NCBI GenBank assembly: GCA_019096065.1
Contig: JAGUCH010000002.1
Coordinates: 16,256,501 to 16,320,500 of the forward strand
Direction: 5' to 3'
Origin: Paracyclopina nana
Taxonomy: Eukaryota > Arthropoda > Copepoda > Cyclopoida > Cyclopettidae
Length of the DNA stretch: 64,000 nt
Shown here: positions 45,686-58,417 of the stretch, piece by piece
How the letters are laid out: each line of letters opens with the position of its first letter
Numbering within the stretch: the stretch's first letter is position 1
Program-made: the position numbers and the translations under genes
The notes under the pieces: generated by a model
The model's input: only the letters and a program-made list of their open reading frames with translations
Told to the model about the DNA's origin: nothing
The model's database searches: none

Positions 45686-48159
45686 TCAGCTTCTCATGTA
45701 GAGGACAGTGCCAGCAATCAGCATGGCCAATCCGACACAAAATGGCACCATTTTTTCGATGATAAAGTCCTTTTTGCGACTCCAATCCTCGCATTCTTTT
45801 GCTTTTCGCTTCATTTCTTGCACTTGACTTTCCAATGCCTTGTTCTTCTCCTCTTTTTTCCGCCTTCGAATCTCCATTTCTCTGATGAAAAAATTGCATT
45901 AAAACACAGCAAAGATCATGCTACTATGAACTCGGCTACCTTTTTCGCTCTTCCATTTTATGGTTGTTCAAAATACATTTCGTGGGAGAGGCTGTGTGCG
46001 AAGAACTCCCTTGAATATTCGAGTAGAAATCAGTCTTGAGGCAGCGGCCTCCGGCAAGGCCAGAATCTTGCAAAGGAGCTGACACCGAGGCCACCAGCCT
46101 CTGATGCGTGGTTGGTGGGGCCAACTTGTCAGGTGGAGTGGGCTCACTGCTGGAACTTGACTCGTGGCTGTTCCCATTCACTTGTTCTGCACAGAAATGG
46201 CAATCAGCATAAAGATCATAATGTACTTGAAAAAATGGCAGTGCTTTACCCTGAAGAAATTCTGGCAAATTTGCAAAGCAGTCCACTCCATTGTTGTACA
46301 GGTTGGACTTGACCAGTGAATCTGATCTCCGAGGAGGTAGAGGTGGGGCATTGCCATCGTCATTCTCGTCATCATCGTCGGATGAAGATGAAGAAGAGTC
46401 CGACGAAGGCCGCAGCTCTATCGTGGGAGGCCGCGTCAATTCAGAAAGGAAATCCTTGGGAATCAGACCCAATTCCTTGGCGCCCTCAACTATGGCCATG
46501 TATGAGAACTTTAGCTGGTCCGAGGTCTGTATTAGACCCATTCTGTAGTTGCGAAGCTCCAGCAAGATTTCTTTCACGCGAACTGACTCGGGGCCTTCCT
46601 TATCAATCTGAAGCAAAAAAATGGCTGATGAGGAAAAAATTCGATATGAAACTATAATGGCAAGCTCACAAGGACTAAGCATGTGTCAACCAAGCAAAAC
46701 GTTCCAGATCTGCCAATGCCAGCAGAGCAGTGAACCACAGCTGGCCCAACTTCCTCGTCAAGGCTGCCACTGTTTCGGACTGCGTGAAGGAATTCCAGAA
46801 AACTGTCAGGACAAGCTGGCACTCCGAAATCCGGCCATGTTGTGTAGTGGAAGTGAAGAATTTCTCGACTGTCATTCGTCTTAGTATTGGTGAGTCTGCA
46901 ATCATTTGAAACTAAGCATTGAATCAAAAGCAATTGCTATAAACTAATACCTAAGAGTTCTGACAGTGTAGTGTTGTCCAGGAGTTGACTCCACGTGGCA
47001 CAAGCTCAAATTCACATCGGGCATATCCAAGGTTTCGCCAGCATTCACAGGCCAGTATTGGTGGCATTTCAGTTGGCCCTTTTCGATGACTCGATTAAGC
47101 ATGAGGACAGCTTTGGACTTGCGTTGCCAGACTGTCAGCCAAAAATGGTTCACTGTGGAGGGCAGAGGGCCTTGTGCCAAAATATACTTGCGATTGGCCC
47201 TCGAAACCTGAAAAGAGCAATAAAATAAATGTATAGTGTCATGATTTTAGTGCATTGAATAAGAGCATGAACCTGTCAATGTGAATCAATAATTCATAGG
47301 AATGGCTTCAAACGCGATTTGAGGCCATGACTTGGGAAAAGCAAAATTCACCAAGCCGTTCTTATCTTTTCGAATTAAGCCTGTAAATCACTACTGGCTT
47401 CAGCACATACTACTCGCTTGATTTGATTCATTAGCGGCATATTTCTTCGTGTTATCAATATAATTATGCAGTTTGAAAAGGTTCTAATATGGCAAATTCG
47501 TCGAATTTTAAGCACCAATTGTTTACGTATAACAAGGCTTGCCATATGTGCGAAGCATTCAAAGCCTTGTGAGATGGTTATCAAGGTAAAAAAAGCTAGG
47601 GTACAACAGAGTTTATCTAGGTCAGTGCCTTTTTACTGGTCTTGGCAAAAAAAGCTGACCATTTTTAATTTCCATTCATTGTGTATGCACGCTATCTCAT
47701 TCATTCTTAACGTTTCGTGGAACAAAAATGTTGGCACCGAAAATAGGCGATTATTATGTAACGAGAATAAAACCACTGCCAAGTCATTGCAGAGTTTTCA
47801 ACTGTAGCAGGCTAAACATTCAAGAAAATTGATACTTATCTGGATTTCACGCATGATAAAAAAATCATTACCTGAACAAGTGAGGCGTTGATGTAATCAG
47901 TTTCCTCACAATCCCACAATACGACTCGACTGTGATCATAGGGGTAGACGTCCCGGTAGCGATTGAAGATTCGATTTTCTGGCTTCGAGGCTTCAATCGT
48001 TGTATGATCATTGTTCATGGAATCGCGGCGAATTTGCTGCAGAATTCAATAACATTGTTGCTTTCATGCTTAGGCGTGACTCACATTTGACGTGAAACTT
48101 ACTGCAAACACTTGATTCCACAGATTGTGAGCGTTGATTTCCGATACTTCGGCCTCCAT
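45686..48159 (-). CDS. Non-receptor tyrosine phosphatase, PTPN1/PTPN2/Ptp61F type
   Basis: Exons 48103-48159, 47872-48036, 47207-46951, 46670-46895, 46250-46607, 45940-46186 and 45686-45881 give about 501 residues. The catalytic domain has [22 protein letters not shown], the WPD loop (TTWPDFGVP) and the active-site loop [14 protein letters not shown] (near 46720). A Q-loop region follows ([15 protein letters not shown]). The C-terminal part is Ser/Asp-rich with a PPLPPRR SH3-type motif, then a basic coiled coil and one terminal membrane anchor ([18 protein letters not shown]), as in ER-anchored PTP1B and fly Ptp61F. Family role: dephosphorylates insulin-receptor/JAK-type kinases and their partners. 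The 650-bp intron before exon 3 is unusually long. Confidence 0.95.
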
Positions 48160-49263
48160 TTTGCCGGAGGACGACTTCGAAATTTCCAAGAAATTACCAC
48201 GAAATTTTGCTCTCTCTCTCGCTCTCACTCTCTAAATCTGTCGTCTCGGAATGGAAACAACAAGAACGGATCGAATTTTGGGCTTTACCTTTCCAGCTCG
48301 GGCAAATAAAAACTTTGCCCCGAATTCGCGGGAAAAAGTACTATTTTAAGTAATCAAGTATTTCTTTGATAGAACATGTAGACTCCAAGCCTTCATTTCT
48401 GGTTTTCTTTTCGAATTTCGGAAGATTAAACTATCATTTTTGGCTTAAGAATAGAGGCTCAGTTCACTGCGAATTAAGGCATATTATCAGAAAAGTAGCT
48501 CGAAATCAGTGAATTTTCTCTAGTAGTTGATTTTTCGCACCAAATTCTGTACCATGTAAGGCAAACTGAGTCGCACGAAGAACCATTTAAAACTAGAAAC
48601 TTGCTGAAGCCAGGAAAAATTCTCACGTCACTTTTACTGTAAGAAATTGGACGTTTCAGAATCCCTCATTTTGCCTTAAAATTAAAAATCCGACTCTGGC
48701 TCTTGCAGCAGAAAGCTTCATTCAAAAATTAATTTTACGTCAAATGACTGCGGCGTAAATTAGAGTTGTAAACAAACTTCTAACGAACACGCTGAGCACT
48801 TCAGCAACAGTTTCGCTCGACTCTTTTTGAAAGCATAGCTAAATTTTGTCATTTCTTGGCCATTTATATAATTATATCCGCTAATTTTGTCGTTCTTGTT
48901 GCGTCTTTAATCCTTCTTATAAAAGGCCAAAGATGGCGCTCACGACTTAAAAGAGTAATGGCCGACATGACTCATGCTTTACAAAATTGCTTTAAATGAT
49001 AATTTTATACTTCTTGTTCATTTAAGACTGTATCAACGATCATATTTCATTTGGCGACCAATGATAGGTAATCGTATGACCTACTTAGTACTTAATAGGC
49101 TTTAGCTTACTGAAGACTGAAGTTAGTCAATCTCCAACTAATGTTTATAATAACGTTGCTTCTCCTCTTCTTACCACGTCAAGTCAGATACTTATTTCTA
49201 AGAATTTTGGTAGAGTATCACGAATTTATTTCAATGAACCAGATGTAGCTATCATAAAATGCA
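48160..49263. other. Intergenic stretch of 1.1 kb
   Basis: The left part should hold the phosphatase promoter (a CT dinucleotide-rich run TCTCTCTCGCTCTCACTCTC is at about 48211-48232, a possible GAGA-type element on the minus strand). The rest is AT-rich without visible genes. Confidence 0.4.
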
Positions 49264-49882
49264 TTACTTGGTTATACCAATGACTCCACACGCCAAGCGA
49301 GCTCCAGCATTGCCAGTAGTCTTGCTCAAGTCATGGCCACCTTTGCCCAAATCATCGACATCAGCATGGATGACCATTGTGCGGCCAATGACTGATCGCT
49401 CACCGGATAAGCTGATCAAGGAATCCTTGATGTCAAAAGCAGCCACACCATCAGCATTGGCCTCTACGTTGCCCAAGTCACCAGCATGACGGCTGCCTTG
49501 AGCGTCATTGGGAGCTCCATGTTCGCTTCCATCAGGATTGTAATGGGGTCCAGCCGAGGTGCAGCCATCAGTGTTGTCACCAAATTGATGCACATGGAAT
49601 CCATGCAGGCCGGGTGCCAAGCCAGAAATTTCACCGGTCACATGAACCGGTCCATCTCCCTGCAAGGATTTTCATTGATTAACCTCCTTACGCAAGCCTT
49701 TACCAGATAATTGCATAAGGGAAAAAATGCCGGCAATGGCAACGCAATAAGTCGATATCTAAGGCGTGTCACTTGGCTCAAGGAATGGTGAGTGAAAATG
49801 TGAGTGTAATTACCTCTTGGGCAAAGTTGACAACCCCGGAGACCGCCTCGCTCTTCAAAACGCAAACTGCTTTGGTGGCCAT
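49264..49882 (-). CDS. SOD1: Cu/Zn superoxide dismutase, cytosolic type
   Basis: Exons 49814-49882 and 49264-49659, joined by a 154-bp intron, give 154 residues, the usual length. Metal ligands are present: [14 protein letters not shown] (first copper His pair), the zinc-loop His and Asp ([14 protein letters not shown]...RHAGDLGN), and the later copper His in [11 protein letters not shown]. The family signature [14 protein letters not shown] closes the protein, and both disulfide cysteines are present. No signal peptide is present, so the product is intracellular; it converts superoxide to hydrogen peroxide and oxygen. It is divergent from the innexin gene over 448 bp. Confidence 0.97.
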
Positions 49883-50330
49883 TTTTCTTGTAAGTAGACT
49901 TCTCTCGAATAATCTGAATCGGAGCGTGCGTCAACTGCCTGCTTAGTGCACAGTGGGCGAGTGCGCGGCAGAATTGTGCCGGAAAGGCCACTGTGTTGAG
50001 TGCAAGCAGTACATTGAGCGTAGCAAAAAGTAGTTCCCTTTCATGCCACTCTTAATGACTCTACCAAAAATCTCTCTCTAGATTATCATATGGCTCATAT
50101 GATTATTAGTGATTTGCCCTTTCTTTCATATTCATTAGTTAGCTATGCATAATCGGTCGTTATATATTCTGAAATCATAAAATTTTGAATTTTGCGATTT
50201 CGCTGAAGCAACAAGCATGATTTATATTCAATATATATGACCCATATCACTATATGGGAATATTTCATATCAGCATTAATGTGGTTTTGCTCTGTGCATG
50301 ATGCAACGTAGATAGAAATCACTCATAAAA
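49883..50330. promoter_or_regulatory. Divergent promoter region, SOD1 / innexin
   Basis: 448 bp between divergent starts. AT-rich in the half nearer the innexin gene. No specific element is certain. Confidence 0.35.
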
Positions 50331-51637
50331 ATGGCTGCTGTGCTAGAGTTCCTCTCTGCTCCCTTTTTCCACAAGCCCATTTCCCCTGATCCATATGCTA
50401 CCCATTGGGTAGTTGGGGCTCCCTACAAACTGCACACCATGGCAGGCTCCCTCTTGTTTTTCTTCAGGTAAATTGTCAATTAAGCATCAAAAGTAAATTA
50501 AACATATTTGCTCATAGTTGCTTCGTCTTTGCTCGGGAGCTGATCAATGATCACATTCATTGCATCCAGGACGGCTCAGACTCCCAGGGTGCGAAAATTG
50601 AAGAGTCTGCCTTCAATTCGTACTGCTACATTTCAGACACGTTTACCTTGCCCACTTTGGACTCAGATTTGGCCCCTTACCCTGGCATTGGCCCAGTTAG
50701 GTACAATGGCCAGAGTCATGAGCCAGTGTACCATAATTACTACATGTGGGTGCCCTATTTGCTCATGTTTCAGTCAGCCTCTTTCTTTCTGCCCTTGTTG
50801 CTGCACCGGTTTTGCCAAGAGGGTCGCGTTCAGCTACTGTTAGCTGGCCTTCATAATTTGATTGCTTTCGATGAGACGAGAGTTGACAAGTACGGTGATA
50901 TCAAGCTGTACTTCAGGGACTTTTGGAACAACCACGATTGGTGGGCCATCAAGCTTTTCTTTTGTGATGCCCTCAACCTTGTTACTGCGATCTGCAACCT
51001 ATTTTTCACCAACTGGTAACCAGATTTTTGCCATGACCTAATGTATACTAATTTAAAATTCCAAAGGTACTTGAGCAGGCAATTCTTCACTTATGGAATT
51101 ACTAGCCTCCAGTACATGATGAGTAATGAGGCAGGAGAGCCAAAGATGGACCCTTTTCAGTTGATTTTCCCCAAAATGACCAAATGCACCTTCAACATGT
51201 ATGGCCCATCAGGATCCATTCAAAACTATGATGCCCTATGCGTCCTCCCAATCAACATATTGAATGAGAAAATCTACTTGGTGACCTGGTTTTTGCTGTT
51301 TGCCCTCGCTCTATTCACATCTTTATACTCTTTGGTCTCCGTCATTGTTTTGGCAGTTCCCAATGCTCGGCAGAAATTCCTTTGCTTTTACCTAAGCCCA
51401 AAACGGAAAGCACTGCGAAGGAAGCTCTGCAGGATATTGGACATGACTTCCATTGGAGACTGGCTGATGCTTTACATGCTTGCAAAGAACTTGGACAGAG
51501 TCACTTTCTCTGATGTCATTGACAATATCAAATACCCAGACTATGACTTTGACTCGGATGAAGCTGACCCTGAGAACTATGTGCTTGACCGATTACACGA
51601 AGATCAATCCTTTGAAGCCATGGATAAAACGGCTTGA
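50331..51637 (+). CDS. Innexin gap-junction protein
   Basis: Exons 50331-50467, 50518-51015 and 51067-51637 give about 401 residues. Four membrane segments are recognisable. The innexin signature YYMWVPYLLMFQ replaces the usual YYQWVP, with Met in place of Gln. Extracellular loop cysteines are present, and a second-loop region KCTFNMYGPSGSIQNYDALCVLPINILNEKIY matches the family. Innexins form gap junctions or hemichannels in protostomes. The C-terminus is acidic (DYDFDSDEADPE). An AATAAA at 51693-51698 marks the 3' end; AP-3 sigma converges 99 bp away. The paralogue group cannot be told. Confidence 0.96.
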
Positions 51638-51736
51638 TCAAATGTAAAATCCTGACTTTCACTTACTATTAAGCCAAGTCTGGGTGACACGCAATAAAGT
51701 TCTTTAACTAGGCTCGTTTTGAGAAATGCAGATTTA

Positions 51737-52541
51737 TCACAATTTCAAGTCTTTGATAGCTTGTGGCAACTCTGGTAACTTGATTTCTTTGATTTGTTGG
51801 GGAATGTTCATGTTTTTCACCGCTGAAATGGCACGAGTTGGAGCTGCTGACAATCCAGCCTGCAAACAAAAAGTTGTCCATACATAAAAAATTCACAAAA
51901 ATGCTAGGAAAAATTACACTGACCTCGTCCTTCTCAATTTTGTTTTGCTCCTCAACTCTGGTCAAGATCTCTGTCATGTTCGTCTCAAGGACCATTCCAC
52001 CCATGACAAGCTCATTGAGGATGTAATGAACCTTATCCATGTGGAAGATGAGGTCGAGTTCACACACATTTTCGAAGCATTTGTCTAAAGTTTCGACAAA
52101 GACCTGGATCAAGTCCAGGATTCCGAGCTCGGATTCGCTGGAGTCGACGCAGAACACAAAATACAGTGTGGCATAATGGCGGTAGATCAGCTTGAAGTCA
52201 GAGCCTCCAATTAAACTTAAAAGAATAGGGCTGTTGGCAATTCCGCATATAATGACAGATTTTCGATTCAAGTTACCTTCCGCCCTCGAGAAAGTTGCAC
52301 ACGTTGTCATCACGTTTGGACACTAGCTGAAAGGTCTCTTTGACTATTTGCTGTTGATGTGCTTCGTTCTGCAATATTTTAATTAAAGTAAATAAACGAT
52401 AACAAGGAAATTTTCTTGTGTGAAATTGAATGGAGCAAAAAGACGTGAAATGAAGTGGGCAGAAAATCTTACGAAATACTGGTAAAACTTGTTGAGCCGA
52501 GGCTTCCCATGGTTATTAAATATCAAAATAGCTTTTATCAT
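51737..52541 (-). CDS. AP3S: AP-3 adaptor complex sigma subunit
   Basis: Exons 52473-52541, 52277-52368, 51924-52215 and 51737-51859 give about 191 residues. The N-terminus MIKAILIFNNHGKPRL and the core LIGGSDFKLIYRHYATLYFV, SESELGILDLIQVFVETLDK and HYILNELVMGGMVLETNM are nearly identical to animal AP-3 sigma, and the AGLSAAPTRAISAVKN segment marks AP-3 rather than AP-1 or AP-2. AP-3 sorts cargo from endosomes to lysosome-related organelles. The tail after residue 165 diverges. The gene is divergent from the next gene by 408 bp and convergent with the innexin. Confidence 0.97.
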
Positions 52542-52949
52542 CTCAAATTGCGAGAAATCTGTTGGAAAATTTCTCCGAGCTTTATCTTTCACCTGATGAG
52601 CTGAAGAGTGTAAAAACTAAAAAGTAAACGTCAAAAGAAGCAGATCAAAAGATGCCTCCATCTTTTTTTGATTCCATGCATATTTTTGACATAAATGAAC
52701 TATCGCCGTCTTTTCTTGCTTTTTATGAACACAAAACGCATTATCATAATATTTCAGTTTTAGACATATGAAAGAAGTACAAAATGTACGCGAGATTTGC
52801 AGCTGTTTATTTTAGTCAACAATTTAAGGTGCCTTAAAAGTTAGTGCCGCACTTCGCTCAAAAGTCGAAAAAGCTGGTGTGTAAACAAACGTACGCGCGA
52901 AGCTGAATTAATAGAAATTTTTCTTGTGCAGCTTCAGCTTTGCTAAAAC
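52542..52949. promoter_or_regulatory. Divergent promoter region, AP-3 sigma / helical protein
   Basis: 408 bp between divergent start codons; AT-rich; no gene. Confidence 0.35.
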
Positions 52950-55900
52950 ATGCTTAGCTCAACTGAATTAAAGCGTCTTCTAGATGCGAAAAAGTATGAA
53001 GACTTCAAAGGCATGGTGGACAGTTTTTACGCCCAAAAAAGTGCCGCTGCGGATGTGGAATCAAGCCGAAAGCTAGTGAACCTGGTAAATATTCTCGATG
53101 TTAAAATTGAATGCAAAATATGTCACATTTTTCGCAGATAGCCTACCGTGTTTCAACCGAGAAGAACTGTCCGTTAGAGGTGCTCCAAATGCTAGCAAAT
53201 GTGTTTCAAAGAGCTCTCGACCTGTTTATTTGTGCCAAGCCAAATCCCGATGTATTGGTCAAAATAATGGATTCTTGCTACCATGTAATTATAAAGATAT
53301 CTTTGATGTTGCTCAATTTGCACAAGTCATTGTTGTCTTTTAGGTTGTAAAGAGAATATCAGAGACCAAGACTGAAGCTGATTTTCTGCTCGAGTTCATG
53401 AAAAAGCTGACACAGTTCAGCCACAAGTTCAAGACTCATTTGAGTAGCTCAAGCTATCACATTGGCATTGTTGTCATTGTCTTGACTTCGGCATCGAGAA
53501 CACCCAAAAATGTGGTGTCTTTGTGCAAAACAGCATTTCACTACTACCAAGCAGCCTCCAATGGGCAGGACATGTTCAAAGCTGTCAAAGATGTGTCGTC
53601 AATTTTGCTCAAGGCTGACAAGAGCTGCAATGCCCATGTCATCGAATTTGTTAAAGAAGATGTACTAGAACATGTTGAGGGAATTCCCAAGGTGCCAATG
53701 CTCTTGTTTTGCCAGGATCATCCTGACTTTGAACGGGAGTTTTGCCAAATCAGCCAAGAAATTCATGACATAATAGTCAACAACTTGAACGAGTGAGCAT
53801 TTCCCTTATCATCCGTTGTAAGAAGGCACTTTAATATATTTTTCCTGCAGGGATTCCAAAAGAAAGCTTTTGGGGCCTCACATAGACCGATTTTTGTACT
53901 GCACCTCGAAGAAGTGTCAAGCCTTGGAACTTGAGGATCCAAAGACTGCCGAAAAACTGATAGACTTGGCAAAATCTCTTTCTACTCTGATGAGTGGAGT
54001 CAAAACCACACCTAGTCTCTTTAGCATCATCCAGATCAAGTACAACATTTGCTACAAAAGCCATAATTACTCTAAAGCTTTAGAGTGCTCAGAATTGCTT
54101 GCTGAGCATGCAAGTCATGACAAGGAGTTCGAGACTGCTGCAAAGCTGTTTGTCAATGCGAAAAGGAAACTTCTCAGCGATGATTCTCTTCGAACGAAAA
54201 ACTTACCCAAACCAGCTCAGAAATTCGAAATGATTCAATACAGGCCTTACAGTGAGTTTTTAAAAAATCGCGAAGCTTTGGCTGAAAATATGCTAAGTGA
54301 GGCTGAAAGTAATCAAGGCAAGGTCAGAGCCTATATTGAGCTTATGTGGGTTTGCCACAGCGCAAGAAGTGAGGAAAGTTTGCAGCATGGCCTCTCCTAC
54401 ATAGATAAGTCGAAAAAAATGGCTCTCTCCATAGCTGAAGTTGACATCAAGGCTCCTTTGTTCTTTTGGTGTTCCATGCTCAAGTTGGCCTTTTTGAGGC
54501 ATGAGCTGAAGAAAATTGATGCGTTCGGCAATGCCAACAGCAAAGATGACGAGGATAACTCCGATGAAATGACATCAAACAGATATTGCCAAATTCTGAG
54601 CCTGGACTCTGACTCCACGATCATTGATGACCTAGCAAAAAGCCACGAGTTAGCGTGTCAATCCAGCTCTGAAGAAATGGCTCAAATGAGAGCAATAATT
54701 GAAGAATACTTTGACATCATGGGGAAAGATTTGTCAAAAAGTCCAAGTGAAGACCAGATCAAGTTACTGATTGATGGTTGCTGGGATCTTTTAAGGACAG
54801 GCCATTTTGACCACCTGAACAAGAATTTAGATACTTTAAGCAAGTCTGCTGAGGCGTGTGCGGAAACGTACGAAGCCAAGATCCTGAAGGCTGAAATCAA
54901 CCTGCTCAAAGGGCACCTTGCCATGAATGGCTTTCACCAAGGCTCTGAAGGTCCACTGGATCTTGGTTGGTTTGCGGTTAGGGCTTGCGCCTCAACCCTA
55001 GCCCATTTTGACAAGCATCCGCCTAGTGATTTGAGCCGAATCCTCATTTGGATCAGAACTGTCAGCATTGCTACCAAGAGCACAAATTTCATCCTTGACG
55101 TTGCCTTCCGGATTGGCCTTGGCCGAGAAATGAAATTGTTCGCAAAACAGTGCATTGATGTTGCTCTTGAGCTCAGCCTTGTGGAGCATTTATGTCACCA
55201 AATTTTGAACAGTGTCGAGGCTGATCTCTACTGTGACAATGGCAAGCAAGCTCAAATTAAGTTGAGAGAAGTGGAAAATCTTCTGAAAGGCAAATTGAGG
55301 TCTGAGAAGCCCGATAAGCTACTAAAGACAAGTATAAGCAAAACCGGCACGAAAAGGAAAGTTTTGCCAAATTTGGACGATGATGAGATGTGTTCAAGTC
55401 CAGCCTTGACCAAGGCCTTTTATGGCCTTCCCCAAAAGCCTGAGGAAGCCATCGAAGTCATTGTCAAATATTTCACCTTCCAAGGTGTGGTGTGGCATTT
55501 GGAGCAAGACAATGAAGCTATGGTCGTTTACTTTGACTTGGTTTTAGGCCTCGCAAAGAAGATGAGGAACACCAACAAACATGTTAAGGCCATTTTCCCT
55601 GCTCTCAAATGGATGTTTGAGAGTTATGCCCATTTAGACCAATTTGACCAGTGCAAGCTTATTTTGGAGGAGACAAAATTATGGCTGCTCATTGATCCCG
55701 ACCCTTTTTGGACCACCGCCTTCAAAGCTTCATGCGTGGCCTTGCATTTGGCCGTTAGCAACTCTTCTTCAGATGAAATAATTGAGCCCAGTCCAATCAA
55801 ACCGGGTATGGAGCTTTTCGACCAAGCTGAAAGGTCCAAGACGCCCGATGTGACCAAGCAAAAAGTAGCTATGAAAACGCAGCAGAAAAGGCCAAAAAAG

Positions 55901-56275
55901 GCTGCCTATCCAACGGGAGCCGATTTGGACTTGAGCAAATTAGCGGCTTTGAGCCTGGATGACGCAGAAGATATTCCAGAATTAGAAGCTAAAATCAGTG
56001 CGAGGAAGACCACGAAAATGGCCACGTTAGCGCATGACAATGATATCCCTGATATTCGAGTGGACGCTGAAACACCGATGAAATCGCAACGTTCTTCTTC
56101 GAAGGCGAAAAATTCCGCCTTCAAAACACCCAGAGGTAAAGTCACCAGTGCTAAAGAAAGCGAGGATATGACGATGGAAGAGTTTAAAACGCCCATCTCC
56201 AAAACAGCTACCAAAAGGACCACAAGGTCAAGTGCCAAAACTTTGAGCTCTAAAAAGACGCCAATGAGGTTTTAA
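52950..56275 (+). CDS. Large alpha-helical repeat protein with CDK-type sites, unrecognised
   Basis: Exons 52950-53084, 53138-53284, 53344-53792 and 53851-56275 give about 1051 residues. The first 860 are almost wholly amphipathic helices with TPR-like pairs (for example NYSKALECSELLAEHASHDK and AQIKLREVENLLKGKLRSEK). The last 200 are basic and low in predicted structure, with several Ser/Thr-Pro sites, some with a following Lys or Arg (FKTPRGK, FKTPISK, KKTPMRF, ETPMKS), typical of CDK-phosphorylated nuclear proteins. I see no catalytic motif. The layout recalls the helical regulatory half of separase (fly Three rows), but the match is to layout only. Other large TPR scaffolds are possible. 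The 2.4-kb last exon is long for this genome. Confidence 0.75.
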
Positions 56276-56387
56276 AAGCTCACAAATACAAAACAAAAAT
56301 CGAAAATAATATAACTAGTTTATAATATGCTATATTTTTGAAAAATGATTTATTGAATAAGAACATCTATAATAAGAAGTGAATGTT

Positions 56388-56841
56388 TTAGTGCTGGATC
56401 AAGACAGGGTGATCAGTGTACCATCCAAAAGCGCCATATCCTCCAGTGTATGCTCCATAGTCAACATAGTCGGGACCAGCATTTCCAGCATAGGTGCTAT
56501 GACAAAAAAGAGGAAGCTCACATAATATGCCGAAATTGCAAGATAATGGAAACTTACCTTCCAGCAGGGATGCTGTCAACAATTTCTCCACCTTGTCTGA
56601 GGTTGTTGGGAATTTCAAAGACTGGGCCTGGAGCATCCCTGAAAAAAAGACCATTATATTAACAATCACTGATTAATTTTACAGCTTACTGTGGGTATGC
56701 AGATCGTGCGACCCTGCGATGTTGCCCATAATTCATTTGGTGGGGCAAAAATCGGACGTTTTCAATGGGGACAATCAGGTATCTTGGCATGGCATTGGCC
56801 ACAGCCATCAAGGCAAGGAACACAAGAGCAAAAGCCTTCAT
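56388..56841 (-). CDS. Small secreted protein, 113 residues, unrecognised
   Basis: Exons 56690-56841, 56558-56638 and 56388-56496. A clear signal peptide (MKAFALVFLALMAVANA) is followed by MPRYLIVPIENVRF, a basic stretch (HRRVARSAYPQ) that could be a convertase site, and a Gly/Tyr-rich C-terminus (YGAYTGGYGAFGWYTDH). There are no cysteines in the mature part. This could be a cuticle or egg-coat component, or a peptide precursor; none is supported by a family match. It converges with the preceding gene at 112 bp. Confidence 0.75.
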
Positions 56842-57879
56842 ACTGATCTTGCCAGAGGTTCAAAGCGAAATGGAGCAATAAAGCAGACAAACGGGCTTCA
56901 AATAGGGCTCATGATCCGCGTGATGCGCGCGGGATTTCACTTGAATAATCAGTGTATGCCCCCCGCCAAACAAAGGCACATACGCATATAAGTATATCAT
57001 GCCTACATCTAGATTTTAAGCACCCAAAAAATCAAAAGTATACATATTTCAAAATGGGAGTAATTTTAGAAATTAGTAGTAAGGCTTCTTTCTTGCATAG
57101 ATTAAATAATAGGATTATTTTATAGGAGAAATGCTTGCTTTTGAGCTAAATGTTAAAGTGCATTATTCTAATGACCTAACGGAGTTGCATATTTGAGCCA
57201 TTTTCACTGATCACGAAATTGGCAAAGATTTATGGGGGTCGAAGTAAGGTCTCGAACGTGAAATGTTTCGACATCTCATTGTCAAAGTTCACCGCATAAT
57301 TGATGCAAGCCAAGACGTTTTCACCTCCATGATCATCATGATGATACTTTAACGATTGCCCAAGTTGGAACTTTCAATGAAAGTTGCTACATACTGCCAA
57401 GTCATTCAAATTGATGAGCTGATTTCCAAAGCTGGAGAACAAAAAAAAACCAGGGAAATCTGATAGGAAACTTTTCTTTGCTCCAAAGAAAATTAGAAAT
57501 TTGATGGTGATCCGAGAAAAAATCTTTCTTTTCCATAAAATAATTGGCTAAGCAATTTATTTGCTTTGTTCATTTCCACTCTTAAACTTAGATTTTCACA
57601 AATAGCATAGCTTACCATCAATGTGACAACATATCCTAAATTGAGTATACAAACTAGAACTAATTAAATTGAAATCGAAATTAATTGCAGTACTGAGCCA
57701 ATAATTCATCAAAAATATTTGCTGTGTGCCAAGACAACTCAATGTCTGTTTTTCATGATTTTACAATCGGTGCATGATTTAGCCCAGTTTGCCTTTGTAT
57801 ACAACAAAAAATGTTGGAGGCACAAAAGCAATTTTTTCTCAGCCGTGAATTGCTCAGAATTGCAATACTCAGCTTTATC
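56842..57879. other. Intergenic stretch of 1 kb
   Basis: AT-rich. The start should contain the promoter of the small secreted protein; a possible TATAAG-type word lies in CATATAAGTATATC near 56983-56996. No further gene is seen. Confidence 0.35.
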
Positions 57880-58320
57880 AAAATACTGAGACTAATGCAT
57901 CGTGGTAGCTTGAGTCAGCTAGTTAGGACTGGCTGAGACTAGAGGAAAAAAATTCATAGCTGGGAGTAGCTTTACTCAGCTAGGAATCACTGAGTTAAAC
58001 TGAGATCATCCATAGTAAACTCTGCCAGGAATTGCTGAGTCTTAATTTTGCCTCAGCTATGAATTTCTCAGTTAAATATAACTCAGCCTAGATCTGATGT
58101 TATAAACAGGAATTGCTTAGTCTCAGTTGCTGAACTTACTGCTTTGTTGTAGGACTTATTTCAGTAGTTTCAAAATTGCGGAAAGTAGCCTAAAGTACCA
58201 GATTCACAACTCTGTAAAGTACATAAAATTGATTGCAGTACATCTAGTGACTCAGCCTATGATAACTCATAATTCATGTGTAACAAATACACTGAGCAAG
58301 TCAAAATTGGCCTCAAAGTT
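57880..58320. repeat. CTCAG/CTGAG-rich degenerate repeat cluster
   Basis: At least fifteen copies of ACTGAG or CTCAGC/CTCAGT words occur in both orientations at spacings of 15-40 bp, some in longer phrases such as AGGAATTGCTGAGTC or TCAGCTATGAATT. It looks like a decayed version of the fold-back repeats elsewhere in this window. It lies in the 5' region of PLPBP. Confidence 0.5.
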
Positions 58321-58417
58321 TATGGTTTGTTTCCAGTGCAATGTTAGGTAATCTGCAATAATGTCAACAAACACCAAATGAAGCAGGAGCAGAAGATTGT
58401 TATATCAGCATTTTAGG

